A stretch of 64,000 nucleotides of DNA from Clostridia bacterium (GTDB taxonomy: Bacteria > Bacillota > Clostridia > Christensenellales > Pumilibacteraceae), in the NCBI GenBank assembly GCA_017623435.1, contig JAGAPD010000028.1, positions 1 to 64,000 on the forward strand, read 5' to 3'. This document shows positions 1 through 7,740 of the stretch, piece by piece. How positions within the stretch are numbered: position 1 is the stretch's first letter; each line of letters begins with the position of its first letter. The notes under the pieces are model-generated. The model saw nothing but the letters and a program-made list of their open reading frames with translations. It was not told where the DNA came from and searched no databases. A program made the translations under genes and the position numbers.

Positions 1-1
1 C

Positions 2-1105
2 ATGACGCTTGCTGCAAAGGGTCTTTCTCAGAAGATGCGTTACGACGAAATCGATAAGGCACCCGAAGAGAAGGCAAGAGGTATTACCATTAACACTTCT
101 CACGTTGAGTATGAGACCGCTAACCGTCACTACGCACACGTTGACTGCCCCGGACACGCAGACTATGTAAAGAACATGATTACCGGTGCTGCTCAGATGG
201 ACGGCGCAATCCTCGTTGTTGCAGGTACTGATGGTCCCATGCCCCAGACTCGTGAGCACATCCTTCTTGCTCGTCAGGTAGGCGTTCCCAAGATCGTAGT
301 ATTCATTAACAAGACTGACCAGGTTGACGACGAAGAGCTTCTCGACCTCGTTGAAATGGAAATCCGTGAGCTCCTTGACGAATACGGCTTCCCCGGTGAC
401 GATACCCCCATCATTAGAGGTTCCGCTTTCAAGGCTCTTGAAGCAGCATCTGCTGATCACGCTGATGATCCTGCTTGCCAGGCAATTTTCGATCTTATGG
501 ACGCTGTTGACTCCTTCATTCCCGCACCCGACCGTGACACCGACAAGCCCTTCCTTATGCCTGTCGAGGACGTATTCACCATCACCGGTCGTGGTACCGT
601 TGCTACTGGTAGAGTAGAGCGTGGTACCATTAAGATTCAGGAACCCGTTGAAATCGTTGGTATCAAACCTACCAGCACTTCCGTTGTTACCGTTATCGAA
701 ATGTTCCGTAAGTCCCTTGACTTCGCTCAAGCAGGCGACAACGCTGGTATCCTTCTTCGTGGTGTAGACCGTAAGGACATCGAGCGCGGACAGGTTATCG
801 CTAAACCCGGCACGATTAAACCCCACACGAAGTTCACCGCTTCCGTATACGTTCTTAAGAAGGAAGAGGGTGGCCGTCATACGCCTTTCTTCAACAACTA
901 TCGTCCCCAGTTCTATTTCAGAACGACTGACGTTACCGGACAAATTACCCTTCCCGCTGGCACCGAAATGGTTATGCCTGGCGATAACGTTGCAATCACC
1001 GTTGAGCTTATCGCTCCCATTGCAATTGAGCAGGGTCTCCGTTTCGCTATCCGTGAAGGCGGCAGAACGGTTGGTTCGGGTGTCGTTTCCACCATTATCG
1101 AATAA
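2..1105 (+). CDS. tuf: Elongation factor Tu, 5' end cut off by window edge
   Basis: EF-Tu is the GTPase that delivers aminoacyl-tRNA to the ribosomal A site. The reading frame is open to the left edge. The first visible Met is internal, because the P-loop (GHVDHGKT) that should lie some 30 residues earlier is missing. Visible parts are the switch I segment RGITI, the G3 motif DCPGH and the G4 motif NKTD (more often NKCD or NKVD). Domains II and III follow and run to a normal C-terminus ending STIIE. A strong terminator follows 23 bases after the stop, so tuf ends its transcription unit. Identity is certain; only the N-terminus is unseen. Confidence 0.97.
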   Translation: MTLAAKGLSQKMRYDEIDKAPEEKARGITINTSHVEYETANRHYAHVDCPGHADYVKNMITGAAQMDGAILVVAGTDGPMPQTREHILLARQVGVPKIVVFINKTDQVDDEELLDLVEMEIRELLDEYGFPGDDTPIIRGSAFKALEAASADHADDPACQAIFDLMDAVDSFIPAPDRDTDKPFLMPVEDVFTITGRGTVATGRVERGTIKIQEPVEIVGIKPTSTSVVTVIEMFRKSLDFAQAGDNAGILLRGVDRKDIERGQVIAKPGTIKPHTKFTASVYVLKKEEGGRHTPFFNNYRPQFYFRTTDVTGQITLPAGTEMVMPGDNVAITVELIAPIAIEQGLRFAIREGGRTVGSGVVSTIIE

Positions 1106-1127
1106 TTTCGGTATTAACGAAACATAT

Positions 1128-1162
1128 AAAAAGAGTGTATCAATCGATACACTCTTTTTTTT
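1128..1162 (+). terminator. Intrinsic terminator of tuf
   Basis: An 11-bp perfect stem (1131-1141 with 1146-1156), loop AATC, is followed by a run of T. It lies 23 bases after the tuf stop codon. Confidence 0.9.
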
Positions 1163-1193
1163 GTGGGCTCGCTCACGACGCCTCGTTGACTTT

Positions 1194-1225
1194 TACCGTC
1201 AAAGACGGTTTCGTAGGCACGGAAT
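1194..1225 (+). repeat. Dispersed repeat unit, inverted copy at 34662-34694
   Basis: The segment from TACCGTC to GGAATA matches the reverse complement of 34662-34694 with only one or two differences. It contains the ACCGTC-AAA-GACGGT hairpin. Confidence 0.75.
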
Positions 1226-1274
1226 ATGGTGTATGGGTAGTTGACCTGCGCCCACCCGTTTGACCGTATAATCT

Positions 1275-1360
1275 GGTCGTATTACGAAACAGGCTTTGCC
1301 TGCTTATGATTTTGCGACTAAACCGCTACGCTATTCAACGATTCGTCGTTCGCTCGCCCT
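1275..1360 (+). repeat. 86-bp dispersed repeat, copy 1
   Basis: The segment from GGTCGTATTACG to CGCTCGCCCT is repeated at 4747-4832 with the same 86-base length and only about five or six differences. Both copies keep the CAGGC-TTT-GCCTG hairpin and a second small palindrome near the end (AACGA/TCGTT here). Confidence 0.85.
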
Positions 1361-1864
1361 TTGGTCTCTCTCACTCCGCCTCGTTGCCTTTTACCACCGA
1401 AGGTGGTTTACTATAAACGGGCGGATACTATCCGCCCCTACAAAACCGTACGGCTTATACACCTACTTGTCATTGCGAGGAGCAACGCGCGCTGTTATTC
1501 TCGAGCAAAGCGAAGAATCTCGCGTGCAGGCACAGTCTGATCCGTAGGCTCGGAACAAGCGCTACAACTTTAATACCTTTGCTGATAGGGTTGACCAAAT
1601 TCTAACGGGCGATTCGTGAATCGCCCCTACGGTACGACCAAAGCAAGTGGAAGCATAAACAACGGCGGGAGCAAGCCCCCGCCCTACGGTAGGGGCAAAA
1701 GAATTTGCTATCCAAAAGCCTCCCTCCGAGAGGGAGGGGGACCGCGTTAGCGGTGGAAGGAGCGTACTGATACAAACGATGCTCACGCGTTAATTGTGCG
1801 ACCAAACAACAAACGGGCGATTCGTCCACCTAAGGTTTTATAATTCCACTAAAAAAGCACTTGC

Positions 1865-2422
1865 TTATTTATAAAGGGCAAGTGCTTTTGCTGTAATGTC
1901 TTTAACGAAATCAGTTTTTGCTTGGGTATAAGCGTCGCGGTCGTATTTGAAACGCCGAGCGAGCGACAGCTTTAACTGCTGATATTTTAGTGCGTCGGAC
2001 GGATGCTCGTTTAGATAGCGCGCAAAATATATTTCGTCGTTATCGCCTTCGTAACGTAGGTGCAAATGAAAAACTTTGTCTGCAAAGCCGTCGGGCGTGT
2101 ATCCCTTGTTCAGCGAAATGCGAGCAGGGGAAACGCTCATGCAAATATACCCCGAGCGCACGAGAGTGTCGCAAGCGCTTTTTAGGTCGCAGTCTTTGGG
2201 TACTTCCACGAGCATATCCACGATATTTTTGGCGCAAATTCCGTCTATCGCCGTACTGCCGATATGCGAAATCTTGACGTTAAATAGAGGAGAGAGTGCG
2301 TTTTCGACGAATATTTTTTCTTCGTTAAACTGTTCTTTCCACTCGTTTTTGTGGTCGACTAACGATATGGGGAACAAATGGAACAATTCTTTTAGCGACA
2401 TTTCAGATAATTTTTTACTCAT
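1865..2422 (-). CDS. GrpB family protein (UPF0157), nucleotidyltransferase-like fold
   Basis: This 185-residue protein belongs to the GrpB/UPF0157 family, small cytoplasmic proteins with a nucleotidyltransferase-like fold and no firmly established reaction. The diagnostic motif HIGSTAI is at residues 53-59, followed by the family block GICAKNIVDM. A conserved HLHLRYEG strand lies near residues 119-126. It is downstream of the SHOCT membrane protein gene on the same strand, separated by a terminator hairpin (2453-2482). I see no Shine-Dalgarno sequence and no convincing promoter upstream, so how it is translated is unclear. Family assignment is firm, function is not. Confidence 0.88.
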   Translation of the reverse strand: MSKKLSEMSLKELFHLFPISLVDHKNEWKEQFNEEKIFVENALSPLFNVKISHIGSTAIDGICAKNIVDMLVEVPKDCDLKSACDTLVRSGYICMSVSPARISLNKGYTPDGFADKVFHLHLRYEGDNDEIYFARYLNEHPSDALKYQQLKLSLARRFKYDRDAYTQAKTDFVKDITAKALALYK

Positions 2423-2452
2423 AACAAAAACTCATTTTTTTGGTTAATTTTG

Positions 2453-2482
2453 AAAACGGGCATATACGTATACGCCCGTTTT
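2453..2482 (-). terminator. ACGT-centred terminator hairpin
   Basis: This 30-base palindrome is centred on ACGT (2466-2469), with AAAACGGG and CCCGTTTT outer arms. On the plus strand it has one A-C mismatch; on the minus strand that position becomes a G-U pair. The minus strand is therefore the better fold, as expected for a terminator of the SHOCT gene. Confidence 0.75.
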
Positions 2483-2487
2483 GTGTT

Positions 2488-3447
2488 TTATTCGTCCCAA
2501 AGTAACATATTTTTCTTTTTCTCGTACTCTTCGGGAGTGATTATGCCCTCGTCCATTAACTTTTTATACTTGGGTAAAAGTTCCAAAATTGCCTGTTCTT
2601 TTTGCAGTTCTGAAAGATTTTCGGTGTTTTTTTCAGGGGTTACGGGTGCTTGCGTGGAAGTAGGCATAGGTGTTTCGCCTGCTTTTTTATCCTTGGTTTG
2701 CGTTTGAATAGGTGTGTTTTGAGGTGCGGTAGGTGTAGGAGCAACCGCCGTAACGGGCGCGGATGGCGAAGAAGTGACGGGTACGTACGCTTGTTTTTGT
2801 GACACAACTACCGTTTTTAAGGGTTTTAGCGTTTCAAAAAGCACTTGCGCGATAAAGAAAAGCGACACGATTATCATCACCCAAAACGTCGCGGTGTTGA
2901 ATTTGATTACGGATAGGGCGTTCGTAATATCTGCTTGCGTTTGAGCGTTTGCGCTTGGGTACTTGCTGTCAAATAACATTTTAAGCGCCTCGTTAAGATA
3001 GCCCGAAGAAATAAGTCCTGCCGTAAAGACGAACAGAGCGCCGGTGAGGGCGAGTGCGCTTGAAATCCAAGCAAGAATTTTAGAAACTTTATCATTAACG
3101 AACAAGGACGCGACCGAGCAACCTACGCAACCGACGGCGAGAACGAGGGCAAGGAGCGAAACGTTCGACATAAGCGTTGCGAGCCATTGTACCGTCTCGT
3201 AAGCGGTAGCGTTTTCACCGTACAGGGCGAGGAGCGCGGTGCTTTTGCCGTCCAGCATAGAAAAGCCGTTTTCGTGAAGAAGAGGCTCGATAACGGCAAG
3301 GTCGAAGTTGATGGGGCTACCGTTAATCAGCACGCCTGCGGACGAGCCTGATAGGTAGAAGTAGTTAAAAAATAGTCCTAAAAGTAGCGCTAATCCTGCT
3401 AAAAGGTTTATTGCCGATAATATAATTTTTCTGATAGAAAGGTTCAT
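2488..3447 (-). CDS. Membrane protein with C-terminal SHOCT domain
   Basis: This 319-residue protein has four likely membrane helices (about residues 9-32, 93-117, 122-146 and 186-205). A long Pro/Thr/Ala-rich linker (about 220-275) leads to a C-terminal SHOCT module (about 284-316) with the pattern LxKYKxLMDEGIITPEEYEKKK. SHOCT domains are short helical tails found on many membrane or secreted proteins, probably for oligomerisation or tethering. The region between helices 1 and 2 is probably extracytoplasmic. The start has a good ribosome site (TTTGGAGAA) and a promoter at 3499-3527. The specific function is unknown. Confidence 0.8.
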   Translation of the reverse strand: MNLSIRKIILSAINLLAGLALLLGLFFNYFYLSGSSAGVLINGSPINFDLAVIEPLLHENGFSMLDGKSTALLALYGENATAYETVQWLATLMSNVSLLALVLAVGCVGCSVASLFVNDKVSKILAWISSALALTGALFVFTAGLISSGYLNEALKMLFDSKYPSANAQTQADITNALSVIKFNTATFWVMIIVSLFFIAQVLFETLKPLKTVVVSQKQAYVPVTSSPSAPVTAVAPTPTAPQNTPIQTQTKDKKAGETPMPTSTQAPVTPEKNTENLSELQKEQAILELLPKYKKLMDEGIITPEEYEKKKNMLLWDE

Positions 3448-3498
3448 TTTTTCTCCAAAGCGAAAAATTTAGTTTACGCAAGTAAAGCTACACTATAA

Positions 3499-3527
3499 AT
3501 AATACAGTAGAAAGTAAAAAAAGTCAA
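3499..3527 (-). promoter_or_regulatory. Sigma-A promoter of the SHOCT gene
   Basis: On the minus strand, TTGACT (3527-3522), a 17-base spacer and TATTAT (3504-3499) lie about 50 bases upstream of the start codon. It diverges from the 3545-3573 promoter. Confidence 0.6.
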
Positions 3528-3544
3528 TAAAATACGCAAAAAAG

Positions 3545-3573
3545 TTGATTTTCACGCGCGTTTGAGCTATAAT
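3545..3573 (+). promoter_or_regulatory. Sigma-A promoter directly at the SLC13-type gene
   Basis: TTGATT (3545-3550), a 17-base spacer and TATAAT (3568-3573). Transcription should start near 3580, at or just before the GTG codon at 3582 and only about ten bases before the ATG at 3591. Little or no leader is left. Confidence 0.7.
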
Positions 3574-3581
3574 ATTTTGCG

Positions 3582-4703
3582 GTGAAGCTTATGAGCAAAA
3601 GATACTTGATAAAATCCTTTATAAAAAATAACGTCGTACTGTTGATTGCGACGGTGTGTGCGATAATTTCTTGCTTTTTCGTCACACCCGACGCGCAGTA
3701 TATCGAGTATTTTGACTTTTCTACGCTCGTGTGTCTGCTTGGAATGTCCGTGGTCATTTCGGCGCTTAAAAACATCAAGTTTTTTCGCATACTTGCTCGT
3801 AAAATCATAGGACTATTTAAGACTACGCGCTCGGCAATCACCGCCCTCGTCGTGATAACCTACGTCGCGTCAATGCTTATCGCTAACGATATGGCGCTCA
3901 TAACCTTCCTGCCCCTTGGTTACTTCGTACTTCATAGCGCGCAAAAAGAAGAGTATATGGCGTACACCTTCACGATGCAAACCATTTCCGCTAACCTTGG
4001 CGGAATGCTCACGCCCTTTGGCAATCCGCAAAACCTATACTTATACAATTATTTCTCTATCGCGCCCAGCGAATTTTTCGCGATAATGATCCTTCCCACG
4101 CTGTTTGCCGTAGCGCTGATAGCCGTCTGTTGCATCGTAATCCGCTCCGAAAAAATCACGGCGGTAGAGGATATGGAAGAAACGCTCAATAAGCCACGCG
4201 CGATTATCTATTTTATACTGTTCGCGTATATGATCGTGCTCGTTTTCCGCCTTGTTCCATACTGGACGGGCCTATTCGTGATTCCCGTAATCTTGGTAAT
4301 GGATAGAAAAGCGTTGCTCAAAGTAGATTACGCGTTGCTTTTGACCTTTTGTGCGTTCTTCGTTTTCACGGGCAACCTCGCCCGAATACCCGAAGTAGAC
4401 GCCTTTTTCCGTTCGCTACTTGAATGGAACGTGATGCTCACGGGCGTGCTTTCCTGCCAAATTATAAGCAACGTGCCCTCCGCCGCGCTCCTGTCTGGCT
4501 TTACTCAAAACTATTCCGCGCTCTTAGTCGCCGTCAATATCGGCGGATGCGGAACGCTGATTTCGTCTATGGCGAGCCTTATTTCTTACAAAAGCTTTTC
4601 GCTGTATCGACCAAAAGAAAAGTTAAAATATCTTCTTCTAAACGGTGCGCTCAACTTCGGATTTTTAATTATTTTAACGCTGTTGTGCCTATTCGTTTTA
4701 TAG
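3582..4703 (+). CDS. SLC13/ArsB-NhaD type anion permease
   Basis: Polytopic inner-membrane permease of the ion-transporter superfamily that includes SLC13 (DASS), CitMHS and ArsB, which move anions such as citrate, dicarboxylates, sulfate or arsenite. It has 373 residues with about ten hydrophobic segments. Characteristic elements are LIANDMALITFLPL (99-112), TPFGNPQN (144-151) and its inverted-repeat counterpart SNVPSAALLSG (296-306); paired Asn-Pro or Ser-Asn hairpins form the substrate site in this fold. It is somewhat shorter than the usual 400-450 residues. The GTG at 3582 or the ATG at 3591 could be the start; neither has a Shine-Dalgarno site. Substrate cannot be told from sequence. 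Confidence 0.8.
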   Translation: MKLMSKRYLIKSFIKNNVVLLIATVCAIISCFFVTPDAQYIEYFDFSTLVCLLGMSVVISALKNIKFFRILARKIIGLFKTTRSAITALVVITYVASMLIANDMALITFLPLGYFVLHSAQKEEYMAYTFTMQTISANLGGMLTPFGNPQNLYLYNYFSIAPSEFFAIMILPTLFAVALIAVCCIVIRSEKITAVEDMEETLNKPRAIIYFILFAYMIVLVFRLVPYWTGLFVIPVILVMDRKALLKVDYALLLTFCAFFVFTGNLARIPEVDAFFRSLLEWNVMLTGVLSCQIISNVPSAALLSGFTQNYSALLVAVNIGGCGTLISSMASLISYKSFSLYRPKEKLKYLLLNGALNFGFLIILTLLCLFVL

Positions 4704-4712
4704 CGTAAAATT

Positions 4713-4744
4713 AAAAACGGACTACCACGTGGTAGCCCGTTTTT
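4713..4744. terminator. ACGT-centred bidirectional terminator
   Basis: The hairpin AAAAACGG-A-CTACCAC / GTGGTAG-C-CCGTTTT is centred on ACGT. The A-C mismatch on the plus strand becomes G-U on the minus strand. It lies between two convergent genes (SLC13-type ending at 4703 and the minus-strand gene ending at 4857) and differs by one base from the hairpin at 24499-24530. Confidence 0.8.
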
Positions 4745-4746
4745 AT

Positions 4747-4832
4747 GGTCGTATTACGAAACAGGCTTTGCCTGCTTGTGATTTTGCGACTAAACCGCTA
4801 CGCTAGACAACGATACGTTGTTCGCTCGCCCT
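4747..4832 (+). repeat. 86-bp dispersed repeat, copy 2
   Basis: Nearly identical to 1275-1360 over the full 86 bases. The CAGGC-TTT-GCCTG hairpin is unchanged. The second palindrome differs in sequence (ACAACG/CGTTGT, loop ATA) but still folds. Confidence 0.85.
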
Positions 4833-4856
4833 GTGATGCTCGTAGTACCTTATTTT

Positions 4857-5603
4857 TTACTTAAAAAGGCGCAAACGTTTTTCGGGTGGAACGTTTTTGT
4901 TCCATTTTTTCGTCCAGGAAATTTGCAGTAAAATATATATTCCTGCGCACCCGTATAAAGAAATCAAATATGCAATAATTAGCGGTAGCGTTAATCCTAA
5001 TACGGGAACAAGACTCGTGATTATTTCGTGCGGAAGAGATATTGCCAAATATTTAATGGCGATAAATACTTTTGCTTGCGGATTTGCCGTTTCTATAGCC
5101 GTCATGTGCATAATATCAATGAAAGCGCGTATTGCTGCAATATACGCACCCACGATAGGGATAAGCAAAAGTTTCAGATTGCTTTTAACGCTTGATACGC
5201 GAAGGCAATCTTTTTCTTTAATTTCCTCGACTTCTTCATTTTCTTCAGTCTTTTGCGGTTGCTGTGGTGCGCGTCTTTTTTTAGCCTTATTGTAAATGAT
5301 AACGCTTACCGTCGCTAAAATCAAGCCCGAAAGGTGCATGGAAAGCGCGCCGAAAAGAAAGAATAGCGGAGAAAGTTGTAACGTTTTAGTAACGAAACCG
5401 ATTGAAAAAATGGAAAGCGCTACGACGATAGGGATGCAACAAAGGACGTATATCGCTATGCATAGCAAAACCTTTCTCTTAACGCTATAAGCGTAAGCGG
5501 ATAGCGAGGCGAATATGCTTTTTATAGACGAAATAACCGAGAAGATAACGCCGATTACGGGCAGTATCAACCACAAAAATCTTTTTACCGTGCCTTTTTC
5601 CAT
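4857..5603 (-). CDS. Unknown multi-spanning membrane protein
   Basis: I do not recognise this 248-residue protein. It starts with a short basic stretch and has about five hydrophobic segments, roughly residues 10-32, 45-70, 78-105, 146-165 and 190-225. A charged cytoplasmic loop (about 108-140) is rich in Lys, Glu and Gln. There is no catalytic motif. Its GAGGAG ribosome site is well placed, and it has a perfect-consensus promoter (5631-5659) divergent from the ABC/GntR operon, so it should be well expressed. The shared upstream region makes co-regulation with the ABC transporter possible but unproven. Confidence 0.7.
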   Translation of the reverse strand: MEKGTVKRFLWLILPVIGVIFSVISSIKSIFASLSAYAYSVKRKVLLCIAIYVLCCIPIVVALSIFSIGFVTKTLQLSPLFFLFGALSMHLSGLILATVSVIIYNKAKKRRAPQQPQKTEENEEVEEIKEKDCLRVSSVKSNLKLLLIPIVGAYIAAIRAFIDIMHMTAIETANPQAKVFIAIKYLAISLPHEIITSLVPVLGLTLPLIIAYLISLYGCAGIYILLQISWTKKWNKNVPPEKRLRLFK

Positions 5604-5630
5604 TTTCTACTCCTCAAAAGCTATATTATC

Positions 5631-5659
5631 ATTATACATGGCTCGTGCGCGTTTGTCAA
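5631..5659 (-). promoter_or_regulatory. Perfect-consensus sigma-A promoter
   Basis: On the minus strand, TTGACA (5659-5654), exactly 17 bases and TATAAT (5636-5631) drive the membrane protein gene at 4857-5603. Its GAGGAG ribosome site is at 5610-5615. Confidence 0.8.
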
Positions 5660-5708
5660 CGGAGGGGGTAGAAAATCAAAATTTTTCAAAAAATAGTTGA
5701 CAAAATAG

Positions 5709-5759
5709 TTGACAAAAGGGGAATAGGGTGGTATACTGTGTATATACAATATGCACAGT
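5709..5759 (+). promoter_or_regulatory. Promoter with GntR (YtrA-type) operator
   Basis: TTGACA (5709-5714), a 17-base spacer and TATACT (5732-5737). A second TTGACA lies 12 bases upstream within a short direct repeat. The start point is overlain by a 25-bp dyad (5735-5759), arms ACTGTGTATAT and ATATGCACAGT, with one mismatch. It is the natural operator for the GntR regulator encoded third in this operon. Confidence 0.8.
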
Positions 5760-5772
5760 TAAGGAGCAAAAA

Positions 5773-6612
5773 ATGTTCGAAGTAGAGAATTTAACCAAAA
5801 AATACGACGGCTTTACGCTGGACGGGGTTAGCTTTAAGATAGAGCGCGGATACATTACGGGCTTTATCGGGGCTAACGGCGCGGGCAAAAGCACGACATT
5901 ACGCTCAATGCTTGGCGTTATAAAGCCTGATAGTGGAAAGGTGCGCGCGTTTGGACTTGATTTTGAGAAAAACGAGCAAGAAATTAAGAACAGAATTGCC
6001 TTCTCGTCGGGCGCGTTTGACTATTATTCGCACGAGCGTGCGGACAGGGTGGCAAAGTATTATAGTAACTTTTTCGCTAAATGGGATAACGAGAAGTACG
6101 AGCATTATAAGAAGGTTTTTTCGCTGGACGGAAAGAAAAAAGTGCGCGATTTTTCGGCAGGAATGAAGGTCAAATTTTCGCTCGCACTTGCCCTTTCTCA
6201 CGGTGCGGAATTGTTCGTTTTTGACGAGCCGACGAGCGGACTTGATCCGATAGCGCGTGACGAAATGCTTACCATTTTTCAAGATATCGTGGCTGACGGA
6301 CAAAAGAGTGTTTTGTATTCGACGCATATAACCTCCGACCTTGACAAATGCGCGGATTATATTCTGTTCATTCACGAGGGTAAAATTATTCTCGACGGCA
6401 CGAAAGAGGATATTATCAGCGAGCATACTATCGTTTACGGCGAAAAGGAGCAGGCGGCAACGGTAAAGGAAAAAGCAATCGGTATTAAAGAAAACGCCTA
6501 TTCGTTTAGTGCGCTTATGAAAAAAAGTGACGCGCATTCGCTATCGCTTACGCAGGAAATTCCTAACCTTGAGGATATTATGGTGTATTACAGTAAAGGA
6601 GGCAAAAGATGA
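5773..6612 (+). CDS. ABC transporter ATP-binding protein
   Basis: Cytoplasmic ATPase subunit of an ABC exporter, 279 residues from the ATG at 5773, which follows an AAGGAG ribosome site; the frame is open further upstream but that would run through the operator. Motifs in order are Walker A GANGAGKST (33-41), a degenerate signature FSAGMK (127-132) in place of LSGGQ, Walker B LFVFDE (147-152) and the H-loop STHI (His185). A roughly 80-residue C-terminal extension follows. It overlaps the permease gene by ATGA and is followed by a GntR regulator, the arrangement of Bacillus subtilis ytr-type operons, which respond to cell-wall stress or antibiotics. Substrate is unknown. Confidence 0.9.
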   Translation: MFEVENLTKKYDGFTLDGVSFKIERGYITGFIGANGAGKSTTLRSMLGVIKPDSGKVRAFGLDFEKNEQEIKNRIAFSSGAFDYYSHERADRVAKYYSNFFAKWDNEKYEHYKKVFSLDGKKKVRDFSAGMKVKFSLALALSHGAELFVFDEPTSGLDPIARDEMLTIFQDIVADGQKSVLYSTHITSDLDKCADYILFIHEGKIILDGTKEDIISEHTIVYGEKEQAATVKEKAIGIKENAYSFSALMKKSDAHSLSLTQEIPNLEDIMVYYSKGGKR

Positions 6613-7289
6613 GTAAAAATTTAAAACGACGTGGTACGTTGTGTGCGATTTTGAAAAAAGAGTTGTTTTTAGCAACGCCATTACCCTTCTATTTGTTCGC
6701 GTTACTTGGACTTATGACTGCAATTCCGTCCTATCCTATAATCGTAGGCATAGGCTACGTAGCGCTTGCAATCTTTAATTCGGACGGATTCCGTCGCAGT
6801 AACCGTGACGTGGAATTTACTTGTACCTTGCCCGTTGAGCGTAAAGACGTAGTGACCAGCAAAACCATTTTCGTGGTGGTTATTGAACTTCTTACCCTCG
6901 TTTTTGGAGTGGTGGGTGCACTACTTTCCGTGTTTTTGTCCTCGCCTAATGGTAACGTGGTAGGTCTTGATCCTAACTTAACCTTCTTTGGCGTAGCGTT
7001 TTCGTGCTTTGGCGTGTTCAATATCTGCTATATCCCCGGCTATTTTAAGACGGGATATAAGAGCGGTATTCCCGTGCTAAAAGGTACGATTGCGCTCCTT
7101 TTAGTGTACTCGTTAGTCGAAACGGCGGTGAACGTAGTGCCTCGTTTTAACGTTATCTTCGATTCGCTGTGGGGAGATTTCGTATTCGCGAGGGCAATAG
7201 TTTTGGTAGTAGGCGTGATCGCGTATATTATTTTGACCGTCGTTGCAAACCGCATTGCTCAAAAAAGATTTGAGAAGGTGAGCTTGTGA
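6609..7289 (+). CDS. ABC-2 type permease subunit
   Basis: The 226-residue membrane partner of the ATPase just upstream, with about six hydrophobic segments (roughly residues 17-33, 38-55, 84-106, 120-140, 155-175 and 195-220). Its length and layout fit the small ABC2_membrane_5 permeases that pair with YtrA-type regulators. The start overlaps the ATPase stop (ATGA at 6609) and its own stop overlaps the regulator start, so the three products are translationally coupled. Two subunits probably assemble with two ATPases. No substrate can be inferred. Confidence 0.82.
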   Translation: MSKNLKRRGTLCAILKKELFLATPLPFYLFALLGLMTAIPSYPIIVGIGYVALAIFNSDGFRRSNRDVEFTCTLPVERKDVVTSKTIFVVVIELLTLVFGVVGALLSVFLSSPNGNVVGLDPNLTFFGVAFSCFGVFNICYIPGYFKTGYKSGIPVLKGTIALLLVYSLVETAVNVVPRFNVIFDSLWGDFVFARAIVLVVGVIAYIILTVVANRIAQKRFEKVSL

Positions 7290-7642
7290 GGTTAATCGTA
7301 CTCAGAAAAAGTGAAGTGCCTTTAACTCAACAGCTTTACGACGAGATTAAGGCGCAAATACTGTCGGGTGAAATTCGTGGTGGCGAGTGCTTACCGTCTA
7401 TTCGAAAGGTGGCTAAGGAGCTTACCGTCAGTGTCATCACGGTCAAAAACGCCTATCAGCGCCTTGAAGACGAAGGGTACATCTACACCCGTCAGGGAAG
7501 TGGTTGTTTCGTGAGCGAAAATCTGGCGGTAAACGGGCGGATTGACGCGCTGAAAAAGGCGAAAGAGAGCATAAAATACTGCAAAAAATGCGGATGCGAG
7601 AGAGAGGAAATTCTTTCGCTAATAAACGAAATATTTGATTAG
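7286..7642 (+). CDS. GntR family regulator, YtrA subfamily
   Basis: A 118-residue transcription factor consisting of a winged helix and a short tail, typical of the YtrA subgroup of GntR proteins, which lack a large ligand domain. The N-terminus PLTQQLYDEIKAQILSGEI and the recognition block LPSIRKVAKELTVSVITVKN are diagnostic. The GTG start (7286) overlaps the permease stop as GTGA. It most likely represses its own operon through the 25-bp dyad at 5735-5759. The short C-terminal part contains CKKCGC, which could be a redox or metal site, but this is speculation. Confidence 0.9.
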   Translation: MRLIVLRKSEVPLTQQLYDEIKAQILSGEIRGGECLPSIRKVAKELTVSVITVKNAYQRLEDEGYIYTRQGSGCFVSENLAVNGRIDALKKAKESIKYCKKCGCEREEILSLINEIFD

Positions 7643-7648
7643 AGCAGG

Positions 7649-7675
7649 TCACCTCACTTTTTCGGGGTGATTTTT
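7649..7675 (+). terminator. Terminator of the ABC/GntR operon
   Basis: A 7-bp stem (TCACCTC at 7649-7655 with GGGGTGA at 7664-7670, one wobble) is followed by five T, seven bases after the GntR stop. Confidence 0.65.
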
Positions 7676-7705
7676 GCTTGTTTTTTAACTGTTTCGTAAA
7701 AATTA

Positions 7706-7734
7706 TTGCCTTTTTACGTAGTTGGTGTTATAAT
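7706..7734 (+). promoter_or_regulatory. Promoter that places the start point on the recF ATG
   Basis: TTGCCT (7706-7711), a 17-base spacer and TATAAT (7729-7734). The recF ATG begins at 7741, the seventh base after the -10 box and the normal start distance. No Shine-Dalgarno fits between, so the message looks leaderless. Confidence 0.75.
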
Positions 7735-7740
7735 ATAAAT

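Larger units (their letters stand above)
1163..1864. repeat. Gene-free patchwork of short palindromic repeats
   Basis: No gene is supported in this stretch; the small open frames have no family match or good ribosome site. It is a mosaic of perfect hairpins. These include ACCGTC/GACGGT with loop AAA (1195-1209), CAGGC/GCCTG with loop TTT (1290-1302), ACCACC/GGTGGT with loop GAA (1393-1407), GGGCGGAT/ATCCGCCC with loop ACT (1419-1437), a 20-base GGGCGATTC palindrome (1607-1626), CCTCCCTC/GAGGGAGG with loop CGA (1719-1737) and ACCGC/GCGGT (1741-1754). Bases 1471-1555 resemble the TTGCGAGGAG-type repeat common in gut Clostridia. Several units recur elsewhere in the window. Confidence 0.75.

Noticed and set aside
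2-1105. A 367-residue EF-Tu variant without P-loop
   Set aside because: The gene is simply cut by the window edge; the Met at base 2 is internal.
1296-1829. Small open frames in the gap after tuf
   Set aside because: They run across hairpin repeats, lack ribosome sites and have low-complexity translations.
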